From assembly GCF_034190915.1 (NCBI RefSeq), contig NW_026947484.1, positions 137,118,982 through 137,182,981 of the forward strand: a stretch of DNA of 64,000 bases, given 5' to 3'. Each line of letters starts with the position of its first letter. The first letter of the stretch is position 1. Shown here piece after piece: positions 32,149 to 42,548 of this stretch. This stretch comes from Cavia porcellus. Lineage: Eukaryota > Chordata > Mammalia > Rodentia > Caviidae. A program made the translations under genes and the position numbers. Below the pieces are notes generated by a model that was not told where the DNA came from, searched no databases, and saw only the letters and a list, made by a program, of their open reading frames with translations.

Positions 32149-34242
32149 ATGGGCGAATAGATAACAACTGGCTACAGAGGTTCCCTGAGATAGTCAACTT
32201 AGAATTCAACATAATACAGAGTGGGGAGCCCCAAATAGAGGGAGATGGATTCTCTTGTCCCAAGAAGAAATTGCCGACCATCTCAGGTCCCACCGTGACT
32301 TGCCAAGCCTTCCGAGTTCCCACCGCTTCAACTCACTGGAGGTGCAGCTACATTGAGTTCGAAGATCAGCGAGCGGAACGGAGAGCTGAGTTGGCAGGGT
32401 GCCTGCATCAACCTCTGGTGAGTGACGGGAGTGGAGCCATTCCATTAATAGGGGAGCTCTGGTGGATGACATTCTGGGTCCAGGCAGGACTGGCAAGTAC
32501 CAGGGGCAGCAGTGATGTTAGTCAATTGTTCCCTTCCCAAACAGGATTGGTGGAGTGAGCTAGGCCCGGGTCACGTGACCTGGCTGAGACCCCAATAGGT
32601 TATCCGAGGTCAAGTCCCTATAGCGGTGGTGCACATTAACCACACTAATTCAGTGAAGTCACAGACGTTTGACTGATCTGGAGGGGAGGCAGCGCAAAGT
32701 AATACAGTGCAGGTCACAGCAGCTTGACTGATCCAGAGGGGAAGGGGACAGCATACTCTGTCCCTGTCTGCAACACACTAGCACAAGGCAGTGGGAAGGG
32801 TCATCTAGCCAGTGTGCTTCAGAAGAATTGTAACCAACAAAGAAAGAAGTTGGGGCCTCCTGGAAGAAGCAAAAAAGACGGGAAGAGGAAGCAACAACAA
32901 AAAGTCCCCAGGTCCCAATCCTAAGAACCTAGGACAGGTAAATACAAAGGAGAATGAGAACAGCAAACATGCAATATCAAACACAGCACCAGTGGACATA
33001 AAGAGATATATTTGGGACCTCATAGATGAGTTCAAAAGTGAAATATTTAGCCAAATAAAGGAAGATATAAGAAGATTAGTAAAAGAGATACTAAGCACCC
33101 CTCAAGCAGACACAGACAAAAGAAGGGTGGAACTCAAAGGAGAGAACCACTTGATGAAGAATATAAAGAAAATATAGAATATATGAAGTAGATTCAGAGA
33201 TCACCAGGAAATTAAAAACTATGGAAAGATGGCAAATCTGCTTGAAAGAAACTAAGGACAGATTATCAAAACTGGAGGACAATTTTGCAATGTGGGAGTC
33301 TGAAAGGAAAATGTTTTTAAAAATAACAAAGGAACAAGCAGTAACAATACAAAGACTAGAAGATGACAAGAGGATCTATAACTTGAGAATCAAGAATGTG
33401 AATGAAGAAGCAGAAGTCTAAACAAAGGTTATTTACAGAAATAATTAAGGAAAACTTCCCAAACATAGGAAAAGGAAATGATATTCTGATATGAGGCATA
33501 CAGAACTCCAGCCACCTACAACCAAAACAGAGCTACACCCAGGCATATAATAATCAAGATCCCAGAAATTCAATATAAGAACAGAATATTAAAAGCTGTT
33601 AAAGACAAAAAAAAAAAACCCAGATAACCTATAAAGGAAGGCCCATCAGAATAACAACAGTCTTCTTGACACAAACCATCAAGTCAAGAAGAGCTTGGAG
33701 TGAAATTTTCCAATCCCTGAAAGAAAATAACCTCCAACCCAGATTGATATACCCTGATAAACTGTGTCTAGAAATTAATGGAGAAACAAAATGCTTCCAA
33801 GACAAAGAAGAACTTGGGAAATTTACAACCACCAATCCAACTCTACAGAGAATACTGCAGGGCATTCTAGAGAGAGAGAAAAGTACTAGGATTCCAGGAA
33901 CAGTGGCAGAGAGGCTTCAATGAATGGAGCAGAAAACAGAATGAAGAAGATAAACAGACAACTGATGGCAAAAAAAAGAGCATAACTGAAATGAGGCAGA
34001 GAAGATTTTATTCAAAACTGATATGATTGATAGTATCAAGTCTGAGAGTATAGGCAACAACACTGAACATGACAAGATTCTACGATACACATTCTGGTGT
34101 GATAACTGCCAGTTTTTGAAGTTCTATACTATATACAAAGTTGTGTTTTTATTAATACTGTTATGTACTGATACATTCAATTATACTATGTCTGATGATA
34201 TAGCCAATTCTATTGGAGATAACAAGAGACAACACAGGGAGT
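32149..34242 (+). mobile_element. HAL1-type half-LINE, copy B
   Basis: Homologous to copy A from about 24703 onward but slightly 5'-truncated. The 5' UTR is 32149-32877, ORF1 32878-33923, then without any ORF2 the 3' AT-rich repeats start at 34009 ('gattttattcaaaactgata', 'gtctgagagtataggcaac'). The element breaks at 34242 after the block 'aacaagagacaacacaggg', about 600 bp before the 3' end seen in copy A, and KRAB sequence follows immediately. ORF1 followed directly by 3' UTR is the defining layout of HAL1. No target-site duplication could be found, partly because the right boundary is unclear. Confidence 0.85.
32878..33923 (+). pseudogene. HAL1 ORF1 (near full length, frameshifted)
   Basis: About 348 codons, the usual ORF1p size. 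Start ATG of copy A is ACG here (32878-32880). N-terminal and coiled-coil blocks (DLIDEFKSEIFSQIKEDIRR; then ETKDRLSKLEDNFAMWESER at 33221-33421) lie in two frames. The middle (33440-33600) carries the RRM-region text ENFPNIGKGND and the conserved TPRHIIIKIPE-type block, broken by stops. The C-terminal domain is intact at 33666-33920 (SRRAWSEIFQSLKENNLQPR, then LIYPDKLCLEING). ORF1p binds LINE RNA as a trimer and acts as a nucleic-acid chaperone. At least two frameshifts and several stops make it inactive. Confidence 0.88.
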
Positions 34243-34735
34243 GCTGACAGCCTGGAGCTGAGCACACTTCTAGTTTCTGTGACTTCTTCCTAGTGATCCT
34301 AGGACACCTTCAAGCAGTCAATGGAGAGAGTGACCTTTGAGGATGTAGCTGTGAAGTTCACCCCAGAAGAGTGAGATTTGCTGATGCCATCCCAAAAGAA
34401 GCTCTACAGAGATATGATGTGGGAAACACATATGAATATTATTGTGACAGGAAGAATATGGCATAATCAGCAAATTAAAGAAGAGGACAAAAATTGCTCA
34501 AGAAATCTAAGATATGATGAAGACAATTATTTGAGAATTGAAGAGCATCAATATAAAATAATGAAGACATAAAGACCTGCAGTGATTTCCAGTCCTTTCA
34601 GAAGCATGAAACAAGGAAGAGGAGAGAAAGAACCTGTCATTATGAGCAATGTGGAGAAGACAGCTCTGATCTTAGTGAACAAACTCACCCTGGGAAGAAA
34701 ACCCTTGTAGAGATTCCAGGAATGGTGTGATGTGG
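34243..34735 (+). pseudogene. Intronless KRAB zinc-finger gene pseudogene (N-terminal part)
   Basis: A 5' UTR (34243-34320) leads into ATG at 34321. The frame reads ERVTFEDVAVKFTPEE, a stop (TGA at 34372-34374 where the conserved KRAB-A tryptophan is expected), then DLLMPSQKKLYRDMMWETHM. It continues, still in frame, into the post-KRAB linker (GRIWHNQQIKEEDKN). KRAB-A and linker are normally on separate exons, so the lack of an intron indicates a retrocopy. A later frame shift precedes a TCHYEQCGED-like and HPGKK-like segment, after which similarity ends before any C2H2 zinc finger. KRAB domains recruit TRIM28 for silencing; this one cannot be made. The parent gene is not identifiable. Confidence 0.82.
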
Positions 34736-34946
34736 GGAGTCCTAAGCAGGGGGAGATATACCCGGGAACGAACTAAGCTGAGAGAAAACAATTGGAAATG
34801 CAATCCCGGTGCTACGATTGGAACAGTTGAAGTCGGTGCCAAAGCTGGAACCCGCACCTCTGGAAACCGCGACTTGAATTTCCTGCCTCCGCTGCTGCGT
34901 CTGAATCGACACAGCAGATACCATTTCAAATTTTTTTTAAAAGGCA
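34736..34946 (+). other. CpG-retaining segment of unknown origin
   Basis: About 210 bp with roughly ten CpG dinucleotides (e.g. 'acccgggaacg', 'ctacgattgg', 'aaccgcgac', 'ctgctgcgtctgaatcgac') in a window otherwise nearly free of CpG. It begins where KRAB similarity ends and finishes at a short A-rich tail (34926-34942). This looks like the 3' or middle part of a young retrocopied transcript or a LINE 5' UTR piece, but I recognise neither. Confidence 0.4.
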
Positions 34947-34949
34947 GGG

Positions 34950-35012
34950 GTTGGGTTGGAGTTATTGCTCAGTATAAAGGCCTTGAACTCAATCCTTAGA
35001 ACCTAGGGGAAA
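34950..35012 (+). mobile_element. ID SINE, decayed
   Basis: 'gggttgggttggagttattg', 'ctcagtataaaggccttgaa' and 'ctcaatccttagaacc' mark a shortened, diverged ID element. Confidence 0.55.
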
Positions 35013-37110
35013 AAATCAGGCATCTTTTACACAGGTCTTGTCCTTACCCAATGATCCTTCTCTGGAGCAAACGATAGCCTCACCTCTCAGTATTCAACTG
35101 TCAGTGGTGATAGAAGAGATAAACAAAACATCTTAGGCAATGTCTGCAGCTATTTGTCTGCTCTGTACTAAAATAAGTACAGATAAAGTAAGCAATTTCT
35201 GGGCAATGATTATACATTAAGGGTCCCTTGAAAGAGAGAAAAATTTATTTCACCTTCCTCAAAAGTGTGTCTTTAAAATGGGAAGTCCTGAGTAGCCTCT
35301 AAGAGTCTGTTGGCAGCCTGTGGGGCTGGTGGACACCATGTCTGCAGGTTAGGTAAAAAGTAAAGAGTACCTAAGAATTCCCTGTAAAGGGGGGTGAGAA
35401 GAGCTGAGTGATTCCCAGGCCATTTTTGTCTCGAAGGTTAGTTTCTTCTGGTCTCAGTTCCTCAGCTCCTCTTTTGCCCAGGTCTGAGAAGGTCTTTTCC
35501 CCAAAGCTGTGCTTCCCATTTTCTTCCTTAATCTTGCCAGGGCCCCAGGCGGAAGAAATTTTGGTGTCAGTTTCTTCTCTGCCCAGTGCAGAGTCACTGA
35601 CTTTAACAGGAGAACGAGATACACAAATTAATATGCATGGAACATTACAGGAGAGTAATTATCTAACAACCCAGACTGAGAAATTGTATCCCCTTCCTCA
35701 CAGGAGAGCAGGGAAAGGGGAGGAGTGTAGTCAGCGTCAAGGAGTAATAAATGATTTTTGGAGAATCTAGTGGGCCCAAAACAGACAATGGTCTTGGATA
35801 ACATTCTTGTCTTTTTAGGTGGTGTCAGGTTGAAGGAAGTTGAGGGTAAAGGGTGGGACTTCAGGGACAAAACTGCTCCATGCACAAAGGTTATTTCATT
35901 ATGCAAAGTTTCTCAAACATTGCTCAGAAGAATAGATGTATAGTCTTTTTGGGTCCATTGGAAGATTTTTACTCCCTCCTCCATAGTTAATATTTCCTGG
36001 TTATATAATAAGCTTCCCAGGGGGTCAGAGCTGAAACTATTGCATTTCTTTTGGAAGAAGTTCTCTCACTCAGTGGGACAGGGAATTTCAGAGAGAGCCT
36101 CCCTGTGGATGGAGAGGGAAGAAACAAAGGAGGCTGATGCTAAGGCAGCTATGAAGGTCTTACTGCTTCCTTTCATTTAAAGTGCTCAGCATTTCAAGGG
36201 ATCATACTTTTCTGACCCCAACACTAGGAAAAAGAGATGAGGCCTACGTTAGCCCTTCTTGTGGCCTGCATCACTCAGCTACTTATCGGAACTTGGGCCT
36301 ATGGCCAATAGAAGTGCCAGGTCATATTTGGTTTGGATATCCCAACTTCTGACCAATGGGCTACACCTGCTCCCACCCAAAATCTCCAAGTCAGGAAGCC
36401 TGGATGCTCCAGTGGACTCCTGTGCATGCACAGATGAGCTCAAAATCAGTCCTGTCCAAGGTAGCCAAGTAACATGCCTCTCCTCTCCAAGATCAGGGGC
36501 TTTTGCTGTGCTCAGTACGAGATATCTGAACTCTGCCATGGACGAAATGCACAAATGCTGCTTTCTTCACAATCCCTGGGGACAGTGAGGAGCAAAACCG
36601 AAGGAATGAGGCTCAGTTCTCCCCTGAAGTCGCTGAACGATCACAAAAGCCAGGAGAGGAGTTACAGAGTCAAATATATAGACATCATTGCTGTTTGGCT
36701 TACATAAAAGCTATAAGAGGAGGATAGAAATTTCTACCTGTATGCCAAGATCCTAGGGTAACACGCAACCTTCACAACTGTGCCTCCGAATGCAGGTCAG
36801 TGTGCAAAACTCAGTTGTGATGTAGCCAATAGCATATTCTAATAGCAACCAGAGGTGAGGAGGTGTGTTGAGCTGAGCAAGCAGAAGGGGTGAAACTGAC
36901 CAAGGAAAGGTATAGAACAAGGAGATGGCAAAGGCCTTCCTTCTTTTGGTCAGAACAATGGAGAATAGGAATGTCCAGTCAAAGCAAGGAACAGTTACAC
37001 TCAAGTAGGAACCTATGAGGAAGGGACATCCAAAATATCAAGGAGTGACAGTAGGTATAATTATACTGTTTCATGTGGAAGTAGAGATCCTAGATTTAAA
37101 AGTGTGTCAC
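35013..37110. other. Unassigned 2.1 kb, part possibly LTR-derived
   Basis: No gene recognised. 35380-36220 has an LTR-like texture (CT-rich start, 'aggtggtgtcaggttgaagg', 'caaggttatttcattatgca'), but I cannot assign it. The open frame 35408-35770 has no known domain. Confidence 0.3.
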
Positions 37111-37112
37111 AG

Positions 37113-37185
37113 GCCAGGGATATAGCTCAGTGGCACAGCACCTGGTAAGCACAAGGTCCTGAGTTCTGTTCCTAGTACCAAAATC
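37113..37185 (+). mobile_element. ID SINE
   Basis: 'gccagggatatagctcagtg' and 'aaggtcctgagttctgttcc'. Confidence 0.85.
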
Positions 37186-37314
37186 TCAATGAATAAGTAA
37201 AATAAAAGTGAGTCAAGACTGCTGACTTGTTATTTAAATACTGAAATAATGAGAAGATTATAGAAGTCTCTGTACCATATGGCTATACTTTAATGCAATA
37301 TTTCACATCTGGAA

Positions 37315-37392
37315 AGCCACAGATGTAGTTCAGCAGCACAGTACCTGCTTGGCAAGTGTGAGGTCATGAGTTCAATCACTGGCTCCAAAAAC
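37315..37392 (+). mobile_element. ID SINE
   Basis: 'ccacagatgtagttcagcag' and 'gaggtcatgagttcaatcac'. The 5' end is diverged. Confidence 0.8.
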
Positions 37393-37649
37393 AAAAATTT
37401 CACATGTGGGGGCACTTTTTCGTATGCTTGAGTAATCTATGATAAATATATATTTCTCAGTTTTTCGAAAGTAGTCAAGAGAGTGGTCTAAAAAAAGACT
37501 GGAAGTAAATAATTCAAGATATTAATGTAGTAATTCCTGGTTGTAAGAATATAAAGGAGCATTCTTTTCTTTTTAAGGCTTTCTATAGTTTTTAAGTTTC
37601 TCAAGATACAATGAAAGAACAAAAGTAATACAAGAAGCTCAAACTTGCA
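37393..37649. other. Unassigned spacer
   Basis: AT-rich sequence without recognised content. Confidence 0.4.
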
Positions 37650-37845
37650 GAAAGCTTTCAGGTTTCATAAACGTAGTTTTATTTAATACTCCCAATGGAT
37701 ACAAGAGATATGAATTATTTTTCTCATCTACAAATAGAGGAAACTGAGGCTAGTGTTCTTGAACTCCTCGAGATTACATAGCTGGGAAGGAAATTAATCT
37801 GAACTTGAACTCAGGTAATTTGACTCCGATTCTATGTTTCCGCCA
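37650..37845 (+). repeat. MIR element
   Basis: 'tctacaaatagaggaaactg', 'aggctagtgttcttgaactc', 'gattacatagctgggaagg' and 'tgaactcaggtaatttgact' follow the MIR core and 3' half in sense. Confidence 0.7.
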
Positions 37846-39309
37846 CTTGTACGGAACAATATAATGTGATGGCTGAACAACACAGACCTTGAAGAAAAAG
37901 CCACTGGTTTTCTCTTCTGTCACCCAGACCTCCAAGACCTCCAAGACCAGAAAAGGGAATGGGACCATGGTCACTTGGGAAATAAGATACCTATTCCGGA
38001 ATGAGCAGTGTTTGGCCATGGATTTAAGGAATCCTTAGATCCGAGCAGAGAAGTATGGGCTCCTATTTTTAAAATCTCCCCTACATAGTATCTCTAATGT
38101 AAAGATCTATACATAATCATGATTTTCCATCTGTGTTATTCTGGTTACTACTGCTGAGTTATAAATTAACCAAAAAAGTAATACTTTAAACCACCCATAT
38201 TGGTTTACTCATGATTTGTGCAAAAGTTTGGCAAGGACCACGCTGTTCTCACTTGAGGTCTCTCCTGTTATGGTCAGAAGTTGGCTGGATTTGGAGTGGT
38301 CTGGAGGCCCAACTGAATTGTTTGTGCCAGAATGTCACATGATTAGCAGCTGACCCCAGCTGAACAGGATCTAGCTTCCCTATGGACAGGCATCTCAAAA
38401 GAACAAGACAGCAGTTGCAAAACAAGTTCTGACCTGACTTCAGAAGGCATGTAACACACTTCCACTGCATTCTGTTGGTTAAGAATGAATCGTCACACAG
38501 ACTAGATCCCAAGAGAAGGGAATTAGACTTGATCTCTTGGTTGAAGAATGGCAGTGTCACTTTGCAAAAGAGCATGGAGGATGAGAAACATTGTTACGGT
38601 CACCTCTGGAAGATGAAAAGTCCCCTTTAGTCTTTATTCCCGTGTTTCCCAGTCTTTGTCATCTTATAACACACACTGAAAGCATGACAGCATTTATGGC
38701 TCATGACACACCAATTGGGAAACTCTGACAAGCTACAGGAGATGAAAAAAATCTTCCTTTCCTTACTTCAGAGTTCATATGCATTCAGGAGCAGTTTTTT
38801 TTCATGGGTAATTCTTGAGTTAATGGAAAAGAAACTCCCCTGCTCTGGTCCTCTGTGCTACAGGTATCTCTGTTATAAAGATTTTGTGTGAAAAAGCTTT
38901 GAGATAGTTTTTCATCCTATCTGCCTTAAACATTAAAGGAGAGAAAACGTGCGTTCTTCATGCGTCAGATCCAATCAAAAAGAATAGCAACTGTAATGGA
39001 TTGAGCACTTCAAATGCATTAAAACTCGAGATTTTGTAATGATTGCAAAACAATAATGACAAGAGAAATCATTATAGTAATTTTTGGAGGTTACCAAGGT
39101 ACTGATTCATGCAGAATGCTGAAAAACAAAGGGTAAGGACAAAGGATTTGTCCTGCCTTTCCTGTCTGAACTGCATTTCAAGGTCTGATGATGCTCAATG
39201 TGCTGCTTCTCCACTGCAAATCCATACCGCTTTGCTCTGCGTTGTGTCTCTGGGACTGGACCTCATCAGCATTTCCCAAGGATCAAGTAGTACAATATTA
39301 AGCTTTTGT
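37846..39309. other. Unassigned 1.5 kb
   Basis: No gene. 38140-38420 ('ctgctgagttataaattaac', 'tttggtttactcatgatttg'-like) resembles a mammal-wide repeat also hinted at 61265-61500; class unresolved. The minus-strand frame 38249-38575 is within it and has no known domain. Confidence 0.35.
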
Positions 39310-39700
39310 CAGTAGGACGTACTGGAGACACCACAGCAGGGAGTTCTTCTTCCGGGCTCCAGTTTACTTCCCTCCCTGCTCCTTCACCACAGAGCGGCCT
39401 GGGGGATTGGAGCGGCAGCGCTGTGGGCAGCTTCCTATCCAGCTGGGTCAGCCTCCTAACGGACAGTTTCCTGCTTGGCAGCTTTTAGCCTAAACACTCC
39501 GGTGAATTTCTCCACTACCCAGGGTCTGCAGTCACACTCTCTCCATCGATGGGATTGGGAGATTATTTTCTAGTTTGTCATTTCCTAGAGTGCTCTGATT
39601 CAGCTATAGGAATAGTGGCAGTTCCCTATGTCTGTGACTCATATAATATGTAGTTACAAACCTCTAGTTAATAATTTCTTGTATTAAAATTTTCCTATTC
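39310..39700 (+). mobile_element. Probable solo LTR or other old repeat, unclassified
   Basis: A GC-richer front with residual CpGs ('gagcggcagcgctgtgggca') runs into 'tctgtgactcatataatatg' and 'tcttgtattaaaattttcct'. The profile is that of an ERVL-type LTR, but the family is not established. Confidence 0.35.
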
Positions 39701-39712
39701 TAATCAGGGTTT

Positions 39713-39735
39713 TTCTTTTTTTTTTTTTTTTTTTT
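39713..39735. repeat. Poly-T run
   Basis: About 23 T in a row after 'gggtttttc'. It could be the tail of an antisense insertion I could not identify. Confidence 0.9.
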
Positions 39736-39865
39736 GGCTTCTGCTTAGACCAGCTGATTCACAAGTTTACTGAATTATTTCATTTTCTATTCCTATAGTA
39801 AAACACTTGGACTTGGACAATGTATAAAGAAAAATGTTTTATTTACATCACAGTTTTGGAAATTG

Positions 39866-40024
39866 GCTGGCCATGGTGGTGCACACCTGTAATCCCATCA
39901 CTTGAGAGGCTGAGGCAGGAAGATCATTGTGAGTTTGAGACCAGCCTGGGCAACAAAGGGAGCTCAAGGCCAGCCTGAACTGCATAGCGAGACCCTGTCT
40001 CAAAAAGACAAAAAAAAAGAAAGA
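39866..40024 (+). mobile_element. B1-type SINE
   Basis: 'ggctggccatggtggtgcac', 'gaggctgaggcaggaagatc', 'tgagaccagcctgggcaaca', a second block 'tcaaggccagcctgaactgc' and 'gcgagaccctgtctcaaaaa'. The best-preserved B1 in the window. Confidence 0.93.
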
Positions 40025-40054
40025 AAGAAGGAAAGAAACTGAAATTCCGTTTGT

Positions 40055-40425
40055 TGGTTTTCCTTTACTATGTCAGAATACCTGAGATAACTTAGTAGAA
40101 AGAAAGATTCATTTCAACCTATAGTTTCAGAGACTTTGGTCTATGGTTGATTGACACCATTGCTTCAGGCCTGGGGTGAGGGAGGCAGCACTTGGTGTCA
40201 GAAGTGAACATTAGAGGAAGCTGTTCACCTTACCACAGCCAGGAAGCAAAAGAGAGAGAAAGGAGTTGGTGTTCCAGTAGCCCTTTCCAAGGCAACCCCA
40301 GTGACCTAACTTTATCCCACTACCCTCCACTTCATAAAGGGTCCACCACATCCAGTAGGACCACAGGTTTGCAACCAAGACTAATGTGTGACACATTTGT
40401 GAGGTTCTTATCCAAATCACAGTAA
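40055..40425 (-). mobile_element. MaLR LTR, antisense
   Basis: 'tatgtcagaatacctgagat', 'gattcatttcaacctatagt' and 'ggtttgcaaccaagactaat' follow a MaLR LTR in complement. 'caaatcacagta' ends it. Confidence 0.65.
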
Positions 40426-40439
40426 AGTAAAAAACTGGG

Positions 40440-40785
40440 TGACCTCATTTGCTGCCCTCTGGTAAAGACCTGATGGTGGATGGCATCACAATGGTGGGAA
40501 CATAGGTAAGAGCAATCATATGGTGAGGCAGGAATCCAGAGAGAAGGGAGGAACCGGTCTTCCAGGCTTGCTCTTTTGGACAACCTTCTGGAGAAAACTA
40601 GTGAGGGTCTCAGGAGAGCTATACCGTTCTTTCTAAGAGTAGCCCCCGCCACCATGACCTATTTCTCACAGATCCCACCTCTTACAGATTTCATCACCTC
40701 CTACATTGTTACACTAAAGACCAGGCTTCCAACCTGAAAGTTTAGGGAGCATACTTATACTATATCCAAACCAAAGCAGAAACCA
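40440..40785 (-). mobile_element. MaLR LTR, antisense, second copy
   Basis: 'gatggtggatggcatcacaa', 'caccatgacctatttctcac' and 'tactatatccaaaccaaagc' give a second MaLR LTR-like unit directly behind the first. Either two insertions or two LTRs of one element that lost its middle. Confidence 0.5.
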
Positions 40786-41336
40786 AATAACCAATGAGGG
40801 AAACTTCTATATACAATTCAGCCATTTGTGCAAGGAAAGAGAGAACATTTTATAGTGAACTAGATCATTTTATAGTGAACTATGATCACAGTGGATCTGC
40901 AAGCCAGTAGGTAAAAGGTTGATGGGGAATCCAGCAATGAGTAGACCAGACCATACTGCCTAACCCCAGAGAGAGATTTGCTGTGAACTAACCCGGTGTA
41001 AGCTTCGGAGAGCCTCACAGAGATTCCTTCTAAGATCAAGAACTTATTTTTATATTTGTGATTTTTATTTTTTTCTCTTCAAGAATGTTTCTCAAATTGT
41101 GCAAACTTTAGACTCCACAAAACCTGTATCTATTCACTGCCTGAATCCACTGCCCTTTGTGAAGATCACAAAAAGAGAAAACCATGAGAATTTTGATTTG
41201 ATACAATGGAAAGTAGCACTAGCCATGAAATGCTTCTACCAAAAATTTTATCTCAAATTTTATCTCAAGCCTCTAGATATAATCATGACTTAAACAAGCA
41301 CTTGAATAAAACTGTCAAAAGCACTATACGAATATT
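40786..41336. other. Unassigned spacer with micro-duplications
   Basis: No repeat family. 'attttatagtgaactaga/tga' is duplicated in tandem at 40849-40885, and 'aaattttatctc' at 41246-41269. Confidence 0.45.
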
Positions 41337-41398
41337 ATAGCTTAGTGGCATAACTCTCTGCCTGGCAAGTGTAAGGTCCTGAGTTTGATTCCCAATAC

Positions 41399-41429
<31 letters not shown>
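41337..41429 (+). mobile_element. ID SINE with about 30-bp A tail
   Basis: 'ttatagcttagtggcataac' and 'aggtcctgagtttgattccc', followed by an uninterrupted A run at about 41400-41429. The long pure tail indicates recent insertion or tail expansion. Confidence 0.88.
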
Positions 41430-41430
<1 letters not shown>

Positions 41431-41974
41431 CCTAAATCCAAACAGAGATGGCAGATTTTAAAAGTTAGCTAGAAAGGAGGGTTTGAATAGTAATTTTAAA
41501 AGACTTGAGAAATATTACCATGTGTAATACCATGTGTTTTAAATCTGTTTAGAGATAAAGTAACCATTTATTAGATAGTTTGAATTTTTAAGCTGACCAC
41601 ATATGGTGCTAGGGAATTAGTGTTAATTTCTTTTAGATGTAAATGGTTTTGTGGATAGTATATTTTCTTAGATTTTCTTATTTTTAGAGATGATATATAT
41701 TTTAGAATGAAGTAATATGAGGTTTGGGACTTTTTAAAAAAATAATCTAATAAAGGGTCAGTAGTAGAGGTTATTGATGAGTGAAATCAGCATAAGGTTG
41801 AGAAATAGCAAAGCTGAGTAATGGATCCATGAGGATTAAGCATAAATGTACTCACTATACTCATTCACATTTTGGTATATGTTGGAACATGTAATAATAA
41901 AAAGTTTAATGAAATAAAATATATTCTACCATAGTGGTACTTTATCGGTATATTAATAATAAACAGATTCGTGT
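41430..41974. other. Unassigned AT-rich spacer
   Basis: Nothing recognised. Confidence 0.4.
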
Positions 41975-42345
41975 AGTATATTGCAGTTTCAGAACACTTT
42001 TCATACATAACTTAATACAATTTTAACTTCAGACCTATAAGGTAGATTTTATTATCTTCATTTCACAGGGTATAATTTCAGAGAGGTTAAATCAATGGCT
42101 CAGAGGTTAGAAACCAGGAAGAGACAAGGGTAGGATCTGAGTTCAAATGTGATTTCTTTTTTTTTTTTTTAATTTTTTTTTTGTCTTTTTCATTTTTATT
42201 GGTACCGGGGATCGAACTCACGACCGCCTGCTTGCAAGGCAGGTACTTATGCCACGGAGCTAAATCCCCAGCCCAATTGCTTTTTTTTTTTTAATTTTTT
42301 TTTTTTGTCTTCAAATGTGATTTCTAAATCCCATGTTCTACCTGG
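41975..42345 (+). repeat. MIR element split by an ID insertion
   Basis: 'taaggtagattttattatct', 'tcatttcacagggtataatt' and 'gttagaaaccaggaagagac' follow MIR in sense. It is interrupted at 42158-42309 by an ID element and resumes with 'taaatcccatgttctacc'. Confidence 0.7.
42158..42309 (-). mobile_element. Young ID SINE, antisense, with duplicated T-rich tail
   Basis: The ID body (42189-42275, complement) keeps several CpGs ('accggggatcgaactcacga') and the tail linker 'tttttcatttttattggtac'. A 16-bp perfect duplication, ttcaaatgtgatttct, flanks it at 42142-42157 and 42310-42325. Unusually, a poly-T/aa/poly-T/gtct block is present both left and right of the ID body. Confidence 0.9.
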
Positions 42346-42466
42346 TAAAGTGGAAGAAAAGCTAGGTGGTATTTTAAGTCACTTAATATCTGAGCCTTAG
42401 AAAAATTATATATATATGCATACATACACGCATGCACGTACACAATAGCTAAGGTAATTGTACTAT

Positions 42467-42548
42467 TTTTTTGATACTGGGGATCAAACTCATGACAGCA
42501 CACTTGCAAGGCAGGTGCTTATGACACTGAGCTAAATCTCCAACCCTG
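42467..42548 (-). mobile_element. ID SINE, antisense
   Basis: 'actggggatcaaactcatga' to 'actgagctaaatctccaacc'. Confidence 0.88.

Noticed and set aside
40055..40785. One full-length MaLR provirus
   Set aside because: Two LTR-like units lie back to back with no internal region between them; two solo LTRs or a collapsed element are as likely.
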